IMG/VR virus record: IMGVR_UViG_3300030098_006729
Coordinates: 6,286 to 52,641 of that record
Strand: one strand, 5' to 3'
DNA from: a virus
DNA length: 46,356 nt
The notes under the pieces were generated by a model that saw nothing but the letters and a program-made list of their open reading frames with translations, made no database searches and was not told the origin of the DNA. Shown here one piece after another: positions 7,461-16,034 of the stretch; position 1 is the stretch's first letter; every line of letters starts with the position of its first letter. Made by a program: the position numbers and the translations under genes.

Positions 7461-7523
7461 ATGGAAAAATGCGCCTGCTGCGGCTGCGCCACACCTTGTC
7501 AGTGTGAATGTTGCTGTAAGTGA
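7461..7523 (+). CDS. 20-residue cysteine-rich microprotein (nine Cys)
   Basis: The frame reads MEKCACCGCATPCQCECCCK and stops at TGA 7521-7523. Nine of 20 residues are cysteine (4, 6, 7, 9, 13, 15, 17, 18, 19), giving overlapping CxC, CC and CCC motifs like those in metallothionein clusters. It starts at ATG with GGAGGG seven bases upstream, in an otherwise empty gap between the late sigma factor and the structural block. Both TGC and TGT are used, so the Cys content is not a simple nucleotide repeat. Likely roles are metal binding (Zn, Cu) or thiol chemistry; no homologue comes to mind. Too short for standard gene callers. Translation is inferred from the ribosome binding site and composition. 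Confidence 0.62.
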   Translation: MEKCACCGCATPCQCECCCK

Positions 7524-7529
7524 TTAAAA

Positions 7530-7592
7530 GTGCTCCATAGTAGTTAGCGATACTGTAAATAAATAAAAGTGCTTCTAATTATTATGGAGCAT
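7530..7592 (+). promoter_or_regulatory. 18-bp hairpin covering the RBS of the next gene
   Basis: Bases 7530-7547 (GTGCTCCATAGTAGTTAG) pair without interruption with 7575-7592 (CTAATTATTATGGAGCAT): 15 Watson-Crick pairs and 3 G-U pairs, loop of 27 bases (7548-7574). The 3' arm contains GGAG (7586-7589), the only Shine-Dalgarno for ATG 7598, so the folded RNA should block translation. There is no U-run after the stem, so it is not a standard terminator. A ten-base direct repeat, TAAAAGTGCT, occurs at 7525-7534 and in the loop at 7564-7573. The layout matches T4 gene e, where early read-through RNA is folded shut and late RNA starts inside the hairpin. Confidence 0.75.
7554..7561 (+). promoter_or_regulatory. 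Candidate T4-like late promoter in hairpin loop
   Basis: TGTAAATA matches the T4 late consensus TATAAATA at 7 of 8 positions. A start about 13 bases after its first base (near 7567) would give a transcript lacking the 5' arm of the hairpin, leaving the GGAG of the 7598 gene open. No -35 is needed by gp55-type factors. The matrix for this phage is unknown and AT-rich DNA gives chance matches, so this is a candidate supported mainly by its position. Confidence 0.45.
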
Positions 7593-7597
7593 ATATC

Positions 7598-7882
7598 ATG
7601 AAAAAAACAGACAACTATCTTGACGAAGCGATTGAAAACATCAGAAAAGATCGAGAGATTACAAAAGATCTGTTAAACGATTTAATTGTATACTTGAGCA
7701 AAGACGAAGCACGCCACACGGAAGTCGGCACCGTCGCAGCCAAATATGTTGAAACATTGCAAAGGTCCAATGAGCAGCTTGTTAAGCTTGTTACATTATT
7801 GGAAAAGAAAAAAAACACATCTGTTGGCTTAACCGAGGATGATAAGTCGGAAATCTTTGACTTACTCAATGGAGATCACTGA
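7598..7882 (+). CDS. Small helical protein, first gene of the structural block
   Basis: 94 residues, predicted almost fully alpha-helical: an N-terminal helix (YLDEAIENIRKDREITKD), a central one ending in YLSKDEARH, and VAAKYVETLQRSNEQLVKLVTLLEKKK, which has heptad-like spacing. A short acidic tail follows. I do not recognise it with certainty; its size, helicity and the RSNEQLVK-type helix would suit a small terminase subunit (T4 gp16 role) or an assembly helper, but the large terminase is not in this window. Its ribosome binding site GGAG is inside the 7530-7592 hairpin. The stop overlaps the next ATG as TGATG, so its translation should control or feed the next gene. Confidence 0.75.
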   Translation: MKKTDNYLDEAIENIRKDREITKDLLNDLIVYLSKDEARHTEVGTVAAKYVETLQRSNEQLVKLVTLLEKKKNTSVGLTEDDKSEIFDLLNGDH

Positions 7883-9420
7883 TGTCTGATCAGGAAAGAA
7901 GCGAAAAAATAGAAAAACTACAACAAGAATTGAACGAGGATTATCAATACTCTCTTTTCTTTGATGCGCTTATAGACATTTTTTCTGATTCTCAAGGCAC
8001 AGTAACAGGAAAATTAGACCCACAAGCTGGCGCAGTGCAAACAAGTACATTTAATGATGTTATAAATGCCAACGCTCATTTAAGGCACATGCAAACATTG
8101 GTTGCGAACAACCACAACAAATCACTCGCTGGTTTGTATGCCATGGTAATGCAAAAACACGAGGTTTTGTTAGATCAGCAAGACTCCGAAGTTGAAAACA
8201 TACCAGCGCCCCGAACCAATTCTGGTTGGGGATATGCTTTAAACAAACTATCTCGTGGTCTCAGCGTTCTTTCAAACATTGGCGAACAGGATCCTCCCCC
8301 AACTCTTAATGATATTATTGATGAGGCTTCAAGCGGATTGGAAATATTAGATTTTCCCGAATATTACATTTATGTATTTTCAAATATTGCAGATAACAAT
8401 CCAGTGCCGACCGTGGTAGAACAAAATCGCACAATTGAGGGTCGGAGTCTTGGTCCCATTCAAATTACCGCAGACAGGACCACTATAGAAAGAAAATTTG
8501 TTAATGTAGATGCATATCCAAAAGCCATGATAACATCTAAACGATTAAGGGATGAAGAAGAGTTAACCTCTGGAACAATTGTTAGGGTATCATTTGAGGC
8601 TTCAGATAATAGTCAAAAATTAATTATTCAAGAAATTGTTGAGAATTCTACAGTATTCACAGAGTTGACAATGAGATCCCTCGGTGCAAGAAGTGCCATC
8701 TTAACAAGCGAACTTTGTAGAACAGACTCTGCTTTAACAAACACAACGCATGCAATCGGCGATGTTATTGGTGAGGAAAGCAATGTTCCTGAATTAAGAA
8801 TTGTTGACAATATAATTTATCCATATACACAAGGTGCCACTGTAAACTTGGTTGTTTTTGCTCCTGGAAGTGTTTACACTTATGATGATTTAAGCAAACG
8901 ATCATATCTTTATAAGAAAATACAAGAACTTGCCCCGACAGACACTATGTTTTTATTACCAGCCTCCAATCCCCCCAACGAGGTTGGTATTAATTGGACA
9001 AATATTGAAAACGCAATTAATACTTTAGAAACCGAGCACAATATAACATTTAATTCTAAATCAGTCGCCGCCTTTGAGTCGGGTATTTTTGGATTAGGAA
9101 ATGCTATTATAGGCGCTCCAAATGGGTATTTCGATGGTGGTCTGTTTTTGGCAGAGCCCCGCCCTTTTGCGCCGACTCAAACTAATACTTTCGTCAATGC
9201 ATTGACGCGAAAAGGATATAGTGGAAGAGTTCATGTGGAATATAACATTAGTAATTGGGACGCAGCGGTGGACGGACGTAACTGGCCCTCTTTTATATCA
9301 ACAATGAATGAAGGGGCGGGAGTCGTTTTTCCTCCTCCATCTAGCGGGCAAAATCCTAATCAAATATTAGAATCTGTTTTAAACAAAGTAAACAATCTGC
9401 CTTTTAATTTTACATCTTAA
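7882..9420 (+). CDS. Putative virion protein with possible OB-fold segment
   Basis: 512 residues. The first 110 residues are helical (KIEKLQQELNEDYQYSLFF; then LRHMQTLVANNHNKSLAGLYAMV). The region around residues 210-260 (YPKAMITSKRLRDEEELTSG followed by TIVRVSF) looks like a beta-barrel/OB-type segment as found in baseplate hub proteins such as T4 gp5. The rest alternates beta-strand-like stretches with a Pro/Asn-rich tail. No catalytic motif. Its place directly before a cell-wall peptidase and ahead of gp25 and gp6 suggests a baseplate hub or tail-tip component; that is inference from order. Translationally coupled to the gene before it. Confidence 0.6.
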   Translation: MSDQERSEKIEKLQQELNEDYQYSLFFDALIDIFSDSQGTVTGKLDPQAGAVQTSTFNDVINANAHLRHMQTLVANNHNKSLAGLYAMVMQKHEVLLDQQDSEVENIPAPRTNSGWGYALNKLSRGLSVLSNIGEQDPPPTLNDIIDEASSGLEILDFPEYYIYVFSNIADNNPVPTVVEQNRTIEGRSLGPIQITADRTTIERKFVNVDAYPKAMITSKRLRDEEELTSGTIVRVSFEASDNSQKLIIQEIVENSTVFTELTMRSLGARSAILTSELCRTDSALTNTTHAIGDVIGEESNVPELRIVDNIIYPYTQGATVNLVVFAPGSVYTYDDLSKRSYLYKKIQELAPTDTMFLLPASNPPNEVGINWTNIENAINTLETEHNITFNSKSVAAFESGIFGLGNAIIGAPNGYFDGGLFLAEPRPFAPTQTNTFVNALTRKGYSGRVHVEYNISNWDAAVDGRNWPSFISTMNEGAGVVFPPPSSGQNPNQILESVLNKVNNLPFNFTS

Positions 9421-9436
9421 TAATTATAGGAGTAAT

Positions 9437-10414
9437 ATGTCACAAGTACCAACATCAAATGACAGCGCAGAAACTCCAACGGAAAACTCTTCGGTTCCAA
9501 ACGCTTCAGCACAAGTGTCAAACCCAACAAGAACTATAGAACAAATTTGTAGCTATGGAGACAATATTTCAGCCCAAGGTGCAGGACCAGGCGCCGGAGG
9601 CGTTTATGTTGGCATTTCAGAGAGTGAGATAATTGTACAGCAAGAAAATACATACTACAATGGGAACATAACGGGCACAATAGAAAGATTTGTTATGTTT
9701 AATCAAAAAATAATTCCAGTAGAAATAGCAGTTTATCTAAAACCCATGATTGCCGCAGCCGCTGCTGATGGGGTGGAATTAATAGTAAATAGTGGGTTTA
9801 GAACAATGGCAGAACAAGAAAAACTAAAAGAACGCTTTCCTTATAATTCCGCCACGCCAGGAAAATCGCCACACCAGCGTGGTTGGGCAGTTGATTTCCA
9901 AACACGAGAAGGAGGTAGATATGCTTGGCTTGTAAAAAATGCTTACCGATTTGGCTTTGTTCGAACTGTTATTTGGGAGCGATGGCACTGGGAATATCGT
10001 GGCACATGGCCAGGGCAAACAAAACCGGAATGGGCATCGAGTCAATATGGATGGAGTCAGGCATCAATGTTTAGTTTTGTAAAAAGATATCATCGCTGCG
10101 GAATTCCAGCGCAAAACGGCGGCACCAAAAACATGAGAGGAAACACAAAATGGGGTAAAAATTTAGGTGACAAACATCCCGATAGGGTGTTAGACGGATT
10201 TTGTAATTCTTGGGTTGGTCCTGATGGCAACATTCTTCCAGACTATTTTGACCAAACGGACCCTGGTTGGGATCAGCGTGGTCCAGCCACCCTTGCCGAT
10301 GCGGGATCCACAGATGCTAGCTCCCGGACTGATATTCCAATTTTTCGACAAGATGATGATGAGAGCGGAAATAGTGCAGCGCCAGACGAAGGCGGATTCT
10401 CGTACCTTCGGTAA
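9437..10414 (+). CDS. VanY/M15-type peptidoglycan peptidase
   Basis: 325 residues. The catalytic domain lies at about residues 90-190. NSGFRTMAEQ opens it; SPHQRGWAVD supplies zinc ligands His146 and Asp153; WERWHWEY supplies the catalytic Glu181 and ligand His184. This is the full zinc set of D-Ala-D-Ala carboxypeptidase/endopeptidase family M15B, which cuts peptidoglycan cross-links. The first 60 residues are Ser/Thr/Asn-rich, low in complexity and without a signal peptide, and a 130-residue C-terminal extension of unknown fold follows. Its position among baseplate genes, far from the holin-like gene, suggests a tail-borne enzyme that opens the wall during injection, although an endolysin role cannot be excluded. 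Ribosome binding site TAGGAG precedes ATG 9437. Confidence 0.85.
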   Translation: MSQVPTSNDSAETPTENSSVPNASAQVSNPTRTIEQICSYGDNISAQGAGPGAGGVYVGISESEIIVQQENTYYNGNITGTIERFVMFNQKIIPVEIAVYLKPMIAAAAADGVELIVNSGFRTMAEQEKLKERFPYNSATPGKSPHQRGWAVDFQTREGGRYAWLVKNAYRFGFVRTVIWERWHWEYRGTWPGQTKPEWASSQYGWSQASMFSFVKRYHRCGIPAQNGGTKNMRGNTKWGKNLGDKHPDRVLDGFCNSWVGPDGNILPDYFDQTDPGWDQRGPATLADAGSTDASSRTDIPIFRQDDDESGNSAAPDEGGFSYLR

Positions 10415-10450
10415 TTAGTAAGTTTTCCAGTTAGACATAGCAGAAGAAGA

Positions 10451-10519
10451 ATGAGCAACTTTAAAGAAAAGCAATCTGTCAAAATTACCAACTGCCGAGT
10501 AAATATAACTTTAACTTAA
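10451..10519 (+). CDS. Possible 22-residue peptide
   Basis: An ATG frame in the 118-base gap between the peptidase gene and the next virion gene: MSNFKEKQSVKITNCRVNIT plus two residues, stop TAA at 10517-10519. A purine-rich AGAAGAAGA lies just upstream but is not a good Shine-Dalgarno. No family recognised. It could be real or a chance frame in a leader region; the gap otherwise holds only a CTATTTAT element. Confidence 0.22.
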   Translation: MSNFKEKQSVKITNCRVNITLT

Positions 10520-10520
10520 A

Positions 10521-10528
10521 CTATTTAT
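10521..10528 (+). promoter_or_regulatory. CTATTTAT element upstream of virion gene
   Basis: One of three CTATTTAW octamers found in the short gaps before structural genes (10521, 16035, 36993), each within 5-32 bases of a start codon. It could mark late promoters or RNA processing sites. It does not match TATAAATA well. Confidence 0.25.
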
Positions 10529-10532
10529 TAAC

Positions 10533-11519
10533 ATGTCAAATATTCCAACAACATCATTAGTTTCAATGACAAATCGAATTTTTGCCGCTGCTGTGGATGA
10601 ACAAGGACTCGATACAGTTTCTGCCGCCGTTGTTGAAACCGCAGGTGTTGAGCCATCACTTAGAGTATCTGGTGTTAATAACGAACCAATTGTTGAACCG
10701 ATTGCTAAATATATTAGAGCCCCTGCCGAAAAGGTTTTAAAATATGGAAATTCATATATTGTTTTAGGTAGAGACCGCCCAGGCGCCCGCGATGAGGGAT
10801 ACGGCGGTAAAGGGCACACACATGCATCCTCGTTAGATCTTGTTGTGGGTCGAAATTCTTCGCTAATTAAGTCTGGATTAAACTATGATCCCAATTTTGC
10901 AGACGACGCTGCCCGACTTTATATAAGCCAGAAAACAGATATAGATGATAATTTTGGATTGCCTGTGGGTCGTCGCGCCGGACCTGCTTCAAGGGCTAGA
11001 TCCGCTGCTGCTTTAAAGGCTGATGCTGTTAGAATAATTGGAAGAGATAGTATAAAACTTGTTACCAGAACAGAGTCCACAAACTCCAGAGGTGGCACAG
11101 CCTCACATAATGGAATATATCTCATAGCCTCTAATGATAGTGCTAGACTTCAGCCAATGGTCAAGGGAAATTCACTTGTATCAAACCTTAAAGATATGGA
11201 TGATAGAATTCGTGAGCTTCATGCAATTGTATTAAAATTTCAAAAAGAACAGCACAAGTACAATATGAAATTAATGAATCACAACCATGCGCTTCCAGTC
11301 GTCTTCCCGCCTCCAGTAGGCGTTGTCCTCACTTATCCCCTTCGATCGGCGGCTTGGCAGGTCGGAGTGTTGCAACAAGGCGTTCAAACGGCACTAACAG
11401 CGGTAGAGTGCATAGTAGACAATTTTAAAAATAGAATCAATCTGGAACTTATGGAATTTAAATATCTGTCTGGTATCACCGGACAAGGTTTTAATAGTAG
11501 CTATAATAAGGTTAATTAA
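10533..11519 (+). CDS. Putative baseplate/tail structural protein
   Basis: 328 residues. The N-terminal 70 residues are small-residue rich. The middle has ADAVRIIGRDSIKLVTR near 170, a beta-strand-like stretch, then a long helix (NLKDMDDRIRELHAIVLKFQ, near 223-242) and a His/Pro-rich turn with MNHNH and VVFPPPVGV. The helix-turn pattern recurs in structural proteins of large marine phages as I remember them, but no function is known to me. Context (peptidase before, 1501-residue protein after, then gp25 and gp6) places it in the baseplate. It has no clear Shine-Dalgarno before ATG 10533; the stop overlaps the next ATG by one base. Confidence 0.62.
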   Translation: MSNIPTTSLVSMTNRIFAAAVDEQGLDTVSAAVVETAGVEPSLRVSGVNNEPIVEPIAKYIRAPAEKVLKYGNSYIVLGRDRPGARDEGYGGKGHTHASSLDLVVGRNSSLIKSGLNYDPNFADDAARLYISQKTDIDDNFGLPVGRRAGPASRARSAAALKADAVRIIGRDSIKLVTRTESTNSRGGTASHNGIYLIASNDSARLQPMVKGNSLVSNLKDMDDRIRELHAIVLKFQKEQHKYNMKLMNHNHALPVVFPPPVGVVLTYPLRSAAWQVGVLQQGVQTALTAVECIVDNFKNRINLELMEFKYLSGITGQGFNSSYNKVN

Positions 11520-14500
11520 TGTCAACATTAACACCAAATTTAAATGTAAAAGAAGATGTGCAAACATGGAAATATAAAAATGAATGTTCGCCCTTTAAAG
11601 ATTTAGATAACTACTACATTGTAGTGGATAGTGAATATCTCACTCCAGGTAATGATCCAGATGGAAGGCTGGGAGAGACACAACTATACGCTGTCACAAA
11701 ATTATTAGAATTTTACGGAAAAGACTTATCAGAAATAGATGATGTTATTAAAGTCTCTACCGTTGAAAATTATTTGGTATCTTCTGGTGCCGCTACCCCG
11801 ATGAAGGTTTTGGTATCTGTTCCGATAAGCGATTTTGATTTAGTTAATGATGATCCAAGCGCTTGTGAAATTAATCGACCAGAAAATCCAATTGAAGTCG
11901 TATATGACATAGATAAAATATCCAGTAAAATAGGCTTAGTCACTTCTGCTTTAAAGAAGATACTTGAAAGAGTTCAGTTTAATTCTAAATTCGTAGTTAA
12001 TCTTAATTTACCAAAAGAAATTGCCAGATTGTCTGCAATGCGATTGGCGATACAAGAATATTTAAATTACAACAATATATCCGCTGCCTCTGTGGAAGAT
12101 CCGAATTGTGTTCTTCCAAATATTATATCAAAACAAATGACCCTTGGTTTTGACCATTGTTATAAATGTCAATATGTTTTAATTGATGGAAATCAACACA
12201 CCATAGGGTATAATTGTTTTTTAAAAAAATTAGATAATATAACAACTACCTTCTTTTTAATTAATCTAAACTCAATGGTAGATGAGTTTATGTTGTCTGA
12301 CAGAGATGATTTTAATGATATGGATTATCTTAAAAATTTTCTTAAGCCAACTCCTGTTATATCCGATAAACAAAATCTTGAAGATGGATTAGAAGTTTAT
12401 GATGAAGATGGAAACTATAATCCACCTGACCCCACCGCCGACACAACCAGGTCCAGCGCTAAAACGGATGCTGAATTATCACGAGAAACCTCAGAAATAA
12501 ATTCTACAACAATTAAAAAAAGAAGAGCAGAAAACGCAAGACAAACAACTGAGTATGTTGGTGATATAAACACCTCGCCAAGTGCCATTAAGGAAATAAC
12601 AAACAATGTTTCAGCAATCTCGACTGACTCAACACCAAATATTGACACAACAGAAAACTCAAATGATGTGCTAACACCTCAACAATCTGCCGAAAACAAA
12701 GATCTTAAAGATAAGCTATATGAACATATGCAAATGCTTTATCACGATATAATTGCAAAAATTGATTTTAATGTTTTACAAAAACAAGTGTTGCCAGTTA
12801 TGCTTGAAAACTTTGTTTGCAAATATGGTAAAGAAGCTTTTGAGGATCCTGATTTGCAAGCGGTGTTTGGTCTACAAGATTACATTTCAGAAGCCCGCAA
12901 AATAGAGCAAGAAGAAGAGGGAGATTTTTCTAAAGACATTGGTTTACCTAAATTACAACAAATTCAAGTCCCTAATTATTTTGAAAATAAAGAAGACTTT
13001 TTAAAACCAGCAATGGATGAATTATTGTTTAAGTTAATGAACACTTTTCTAAAAGCATCAGTTTCTCTTATATTGGACACTTTCGACAATTACTTGGATT
13101 TTGTATTATCAAAACCACTTTGTGGAGAATTTCTCGGCGAAGTGATATTCGATCAAAAATATAAAGATTGGTTAGCTACAACTTATGGATTGTCCAATGG
13201 CGCCGCCGATGATGATGAGGTCTTTTCTTCTATTATAACAACTCAGGGAGGATTGACATTTGCGGGCGTAATCAGCAACATTATTAACAAAGCTTGTTTT
13301 CCGCCAAGATCAGAATCTTTTGATATAGAATTACACGAAGAGCCCATCCAAGGTGGTTTTTTAGTTTATGTTGAAGACTTGGTTTATGGAAGAGCGTTAC
13401 CAAGATACATATCTCCTCAAGATTTAAAAAGAATAACATCCGAAATATCTCAAGCGGTTGATGAACTGAATGCTGTATTATCGCCAGATGAATTTAAATC
13501 CTTGCTTAAAGGAACTTCCTCTAATTATGTTTCGAATCTCGCCACAGTTATTTTAACACGAGGGATTTTTGGAAGAAGTTCAAATATTGTATTTTATACA
13601 GAGCAAGATGTTGTAGATGTATTTGCTGTTCTTGGAAGAATGGTTGCTCCCGTATATTTATCAGAGCAATACAACAACAATAGGCAACCCTATAGCCCTG
13701 AAATTCTTCCTGATAGTGAAGAAGCCTTATTTTTGGTTAGACAAAATTATCTCAAAACGCAAGACCCTTCTTTAAGTGATAAAGATGCATATGCTTTAAT
13801 CCTTAGACAAAAAAAGCGTGCAAAAGATAGAATTTTAAAAGCATACAATGCATTACAAGATTTTTCAAAAGGTAAATTTATGCCTTTGGTTTCTTATGTT
13901 TTTGGTCCAGGTGGATTAATTGAAGAACTGCCCCCGGTTGTTGAAGAGGTTTCAAAAATAACAACAGAAGCGACCATTGATCCAATTATAGATCTTTTCT
14001 CTCAAGAAGTGGCTCCATCAGACGAAACAAAATCATATGCTAGAATTTGGAATTTGCAGTTAGCATCAGATTATTATTTAGGTAACTCAATGTCGATATA
14101 TAACTCATTTTTGTTAGATGTTAAAAATGATGTTTACACTTTTGGATACGAACCATCTCAAACAATATCCAATATTAAAGAACCCGCCGTAAAAAACGCA
14201 ATTAAAAGTTTTGATTTTGAGTTCGGCAAATATTTTGATTTTTTAAATAGAGAGGGTGATACTGAAAGACTATTTGATCAAATGGTTTCCGAACTTGGCT
14301 TAACTTCCAGCAATAAGACTTATAAATGGTATGTAAACAATATAGTGACGTTTATCCAAGATAATGATAACGTCATGGGATCAAAAAATTCTGGAGTGGC
14401 TGAAGAGTGGACCGATCCTAATAATAAAAGTGTTTCTTACGAAGTTAGGATTTTTGAATCCGAAGGAAGTTTGACAGTAACACGATATGAAAAAGAGGAA

Positions 14501-16024
14501 TCAAAAGAAGTTCAAATAGAAAGAGGATCCGGTTGGACAGATGATATCGTAGTTCTTGAAGTTAATACAAATACTGGAAGAAAAGAAATAGATTACAAAA
14601 GTGATGATTATGATATTTCAAACTCTTTGGCAACTCTTGGACAAAAACAAACAACAGGAAAACTTAAAACAAGGGGCTTTTCTTCTGGCTTGGAACTTGT
14701 TGATTTAAGTGAGGTAGCTAGCGCAGGGGCTGCCTCCCTTGCTAATTTAGAAATACAAGCTATGAGCGGCGAAACTTTCGGTTCAGAAATTAAAATAAAA
14801 CGCACCAACTCAAACATAATTGATCAATTTATAAATTATATATCTGAACAAAAGTATAGTAATGCCACTATAGATTCAACAACCAATCAACAGATCACAG
14901 CTTTTAATTCATTAGATTTATCATACCCAAATAGCGATATATATGGAGTTTCTGAACTTAAAGACAATATTTCTGAGTCAATGACCAAACTTCTTAACGC
15001 ATCGTTAGCTGGACAACATTGTGACAATTTAAGCGAAATTAGAAGAGTCACAGCTACAAGCTCGATGCAATTATTGATACGCTCTTATATCATTGAGCAC
15101 TCTTTAATAACAATTCAAGTGCTTGATAGTTTTGATTTAGCTTTTATGGAAGACAGTATGTTTGTTAATTCTATATACAGCTTGTTGAAAATGGAACTAT
15201 TAAATTATCAAAATAGCTTTGATAATTTAGAAACTTCGTTGTTAAACGAAGTTAAAGATGCAGCTATAAAGCATTATGAAATTTTAAATGCCAGCGACTC
15301 TGACATAGAAATACCAGAAGACGGCAAGAGTGCAGTTAGGCAGCTTATATTAGATGAAATTAAGATTCTTAAGAATCCAATATCTAATGCTCTGAATCTT
15401 CAATGGAACTATAATAGCTGGGATAATTTTCTAGTTGAAGTTGTGTTTGGTGAATACGACAATATAGAAGATTCAGAAGACGATGATACAACAATAGTTA
15501 ATGTTGACAAGAAACCATCATATATTTTTGTTAAAGAATATACTTATGATTTTAACGACAAGAAGCATATCTACAGTTATTGCATATATTATGTTAGCAT
15601 CGCCGAAAATGTTTCCATTCAAGAATTTTCTTCTGATTACAATATAAGATCCAAAGAGTTATCATCTACAAAAATTCTTTCAACTCAGTGCTCACGCAAA
15701 ACAAAAGCGGAAGATGTAGATGATGTATATGATCGTTTAAAGAATTTAATGTTTAATACAAAAGAGTATGACACTTTGTTTAACACCATATCTCCGATCA
15801 AATCGTTTATCTCTTCTATTGCTCTTTATCAATATTCCGCGTTGTCAGACCCCTCTACCTTTGGTATAAATTATCTTTCAAACACAGAAGGTCCGCCACA
15901 TACTTTATTTACTTTGATGTCGCGAGTAAAATTGGCGACACTGCAATCTTTTACAACTTCTATATATGGTGGAGGAAAAGTAAACTATCAAGATCCATTT
16001 CTTGAAAAAGCAGAACGGAACTAA
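11519..16024 (+). CDS. Very large virion protein (1501 residues), probably baseplate
   Basis: No known domain recognised. Residues 1-290 form a globular-looking region with a CYKC pair near 217-220 that lacks a clear partner pair. Residues about 300-395 are a Thr/Ser/Asn/Asp-rich linker likely to be disordered. The remainder is mostly helical with several acidic stretches. There is no signal peptide, transmembrane helix or tape-measure-like coiled repetition, which argues against a tape measure. Its place immediately before gp25 and gp6 suggests a wedge or hub-associated part of an enlarged baseplate. Coupled to the upstream gene by TAATG. Confidence 0.65.
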   Translation: MSTLTPNLNVKEDVQTWKYKNECSPFKDLDNYYIVVDSEYLTPGNDPDGRLGETQLYAVTKLLEFYGKDLSEIDDVIKVSTVENYLVSSGAATPMKVLVSVPISDFDLVNDDPSACEINRPENPIEVVYDIDKISSKIGLVTSALKKILERVQFNSKFVVNLNLPKEIARLSAMRLAIQEYLNYNNISAASVEDPNCVLPNIISKQMTLGFDHCYKCQYVLIDGNQHTIGYNCFLKKLDNITTTFFLINLNSMVDEFMLSDRDDFNDMDYLKNFLKPTPVISDKQNLEDGLEVYDEDGNYNPPDPTADTTRSSAKTDAELSRETSEINSTTIKKRRAENARQTTEYVGDINTSPSAIKEITNNVSAISTDSTPNIDTTENSNDVLTPQQSAENKDLKDKLYEHMQMLYHDIIAKIDFNVLQKQVLPVMLENFVCKYGKEAFEDPDLQAVFGLQDYISEARKIEQEEEGDFSKDIGLPKLQQIQVPNYFENKEDFLKPAMDELLFKLMNTFLKASVSLILDTFDNYLDFVLSKPLCGEFLGEVIFDQKYKDWLATTYGLSNGAADDDEVFSSIITTQGGLTFAGVISNIINKACFPPRSESFDIELHEEPIQGGFLVYVEDLVYGRALPRYISPQDLKRITSEISQAVDELNAVLSPDEFKSLLKGTSSNYVSNLATVILTRGIFGRSSNIVFYTEQDVVDVFAVLGRMVAPVYLSEQYNNNRQPYSPEILPDSEEALFLVRQNYLKTQDPSLSDKDAYALILRQKKRAKDRILKAYNALQDFSKGKFMPLVSYVFGPGGLIEELPPVVEEVSKITTEATIDPIIDLFSQEVAPSDETKSYARIWNLQLASDYYLGNSMSIYNSFLLDVKNDVYTFGYEPSQTISNIKEPAVKNAIKSFDFEFGKYFDFLNREGDTERLFDQMVSELGLTSSNKTYKWYVNNIVTFIQDNDNVMGSKNSGVAEEWTDPNNKSVSYEVRIFESEGSLTVTRYEKEESKEVQIERGSGWTDDIVVLEVNTNTGRKEIDYKSDDYDISNSLATLGQKQTTGKLKTRGFSSGLELVDLSEVASAGAASLANLEIQAMSGETFGSEIKIKRTNSNIIDQFINYISEQKYSNATIDSTTNQQITAFNSLDLSYPNSDIYGVSELKDNISESMTKLLNASLAGQHCDNLSEIRRVTATSSMQLLIRSYIIEHSLITIQVLDSFDLAFMEDSMFVNSIYSLLKMELLNYQNSFDNLETSLLNEVKDAAIKHYEILNASDSDIEIPEDGKSAVRQLILDEIKILKNPISNALNLQWNYNSWDNFLVEVVFGEYDNIEDSEDDDTTIVNVDKKPSYIFVKEYTYDFNDKKHIYSYCIYYVSIAENVSIQEFSSDYNIRSKELSSTKILSTQCSRKTKAEDVDDVYDRLKNLMFNTKEYDTLFNTISPIKSFISSIALYQYSALSDPSTFGINYLSNTEGPPHTLFTLMSRVKLATLQSFTTSIYGGGKVNYQDPFLEKAERN

Positions 16025-16034
16025 TAGTTTAATA

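Noticed and set aside
7530-7592. Intrinsic terminator at the end of the sigma factor operon
   Set aside because: The stem is long, but it is followed by ATATATCATGA rather than a U-run, and its 3' arm contains the RBS of the next gene.
7424-7597. tRNA or other structured RNA gene in the gap
   Set aside because: No cloverleaf, no GTTCRANYC-type T-loop and no CCA end; the gap is explained by the small peptide and the hairpin.
11519-16024. Tape measure protein
   Set aside because: No long coiled-coil regularity, no transmembrane segments and a position next to gp25/gp6; large size alone is not enough.
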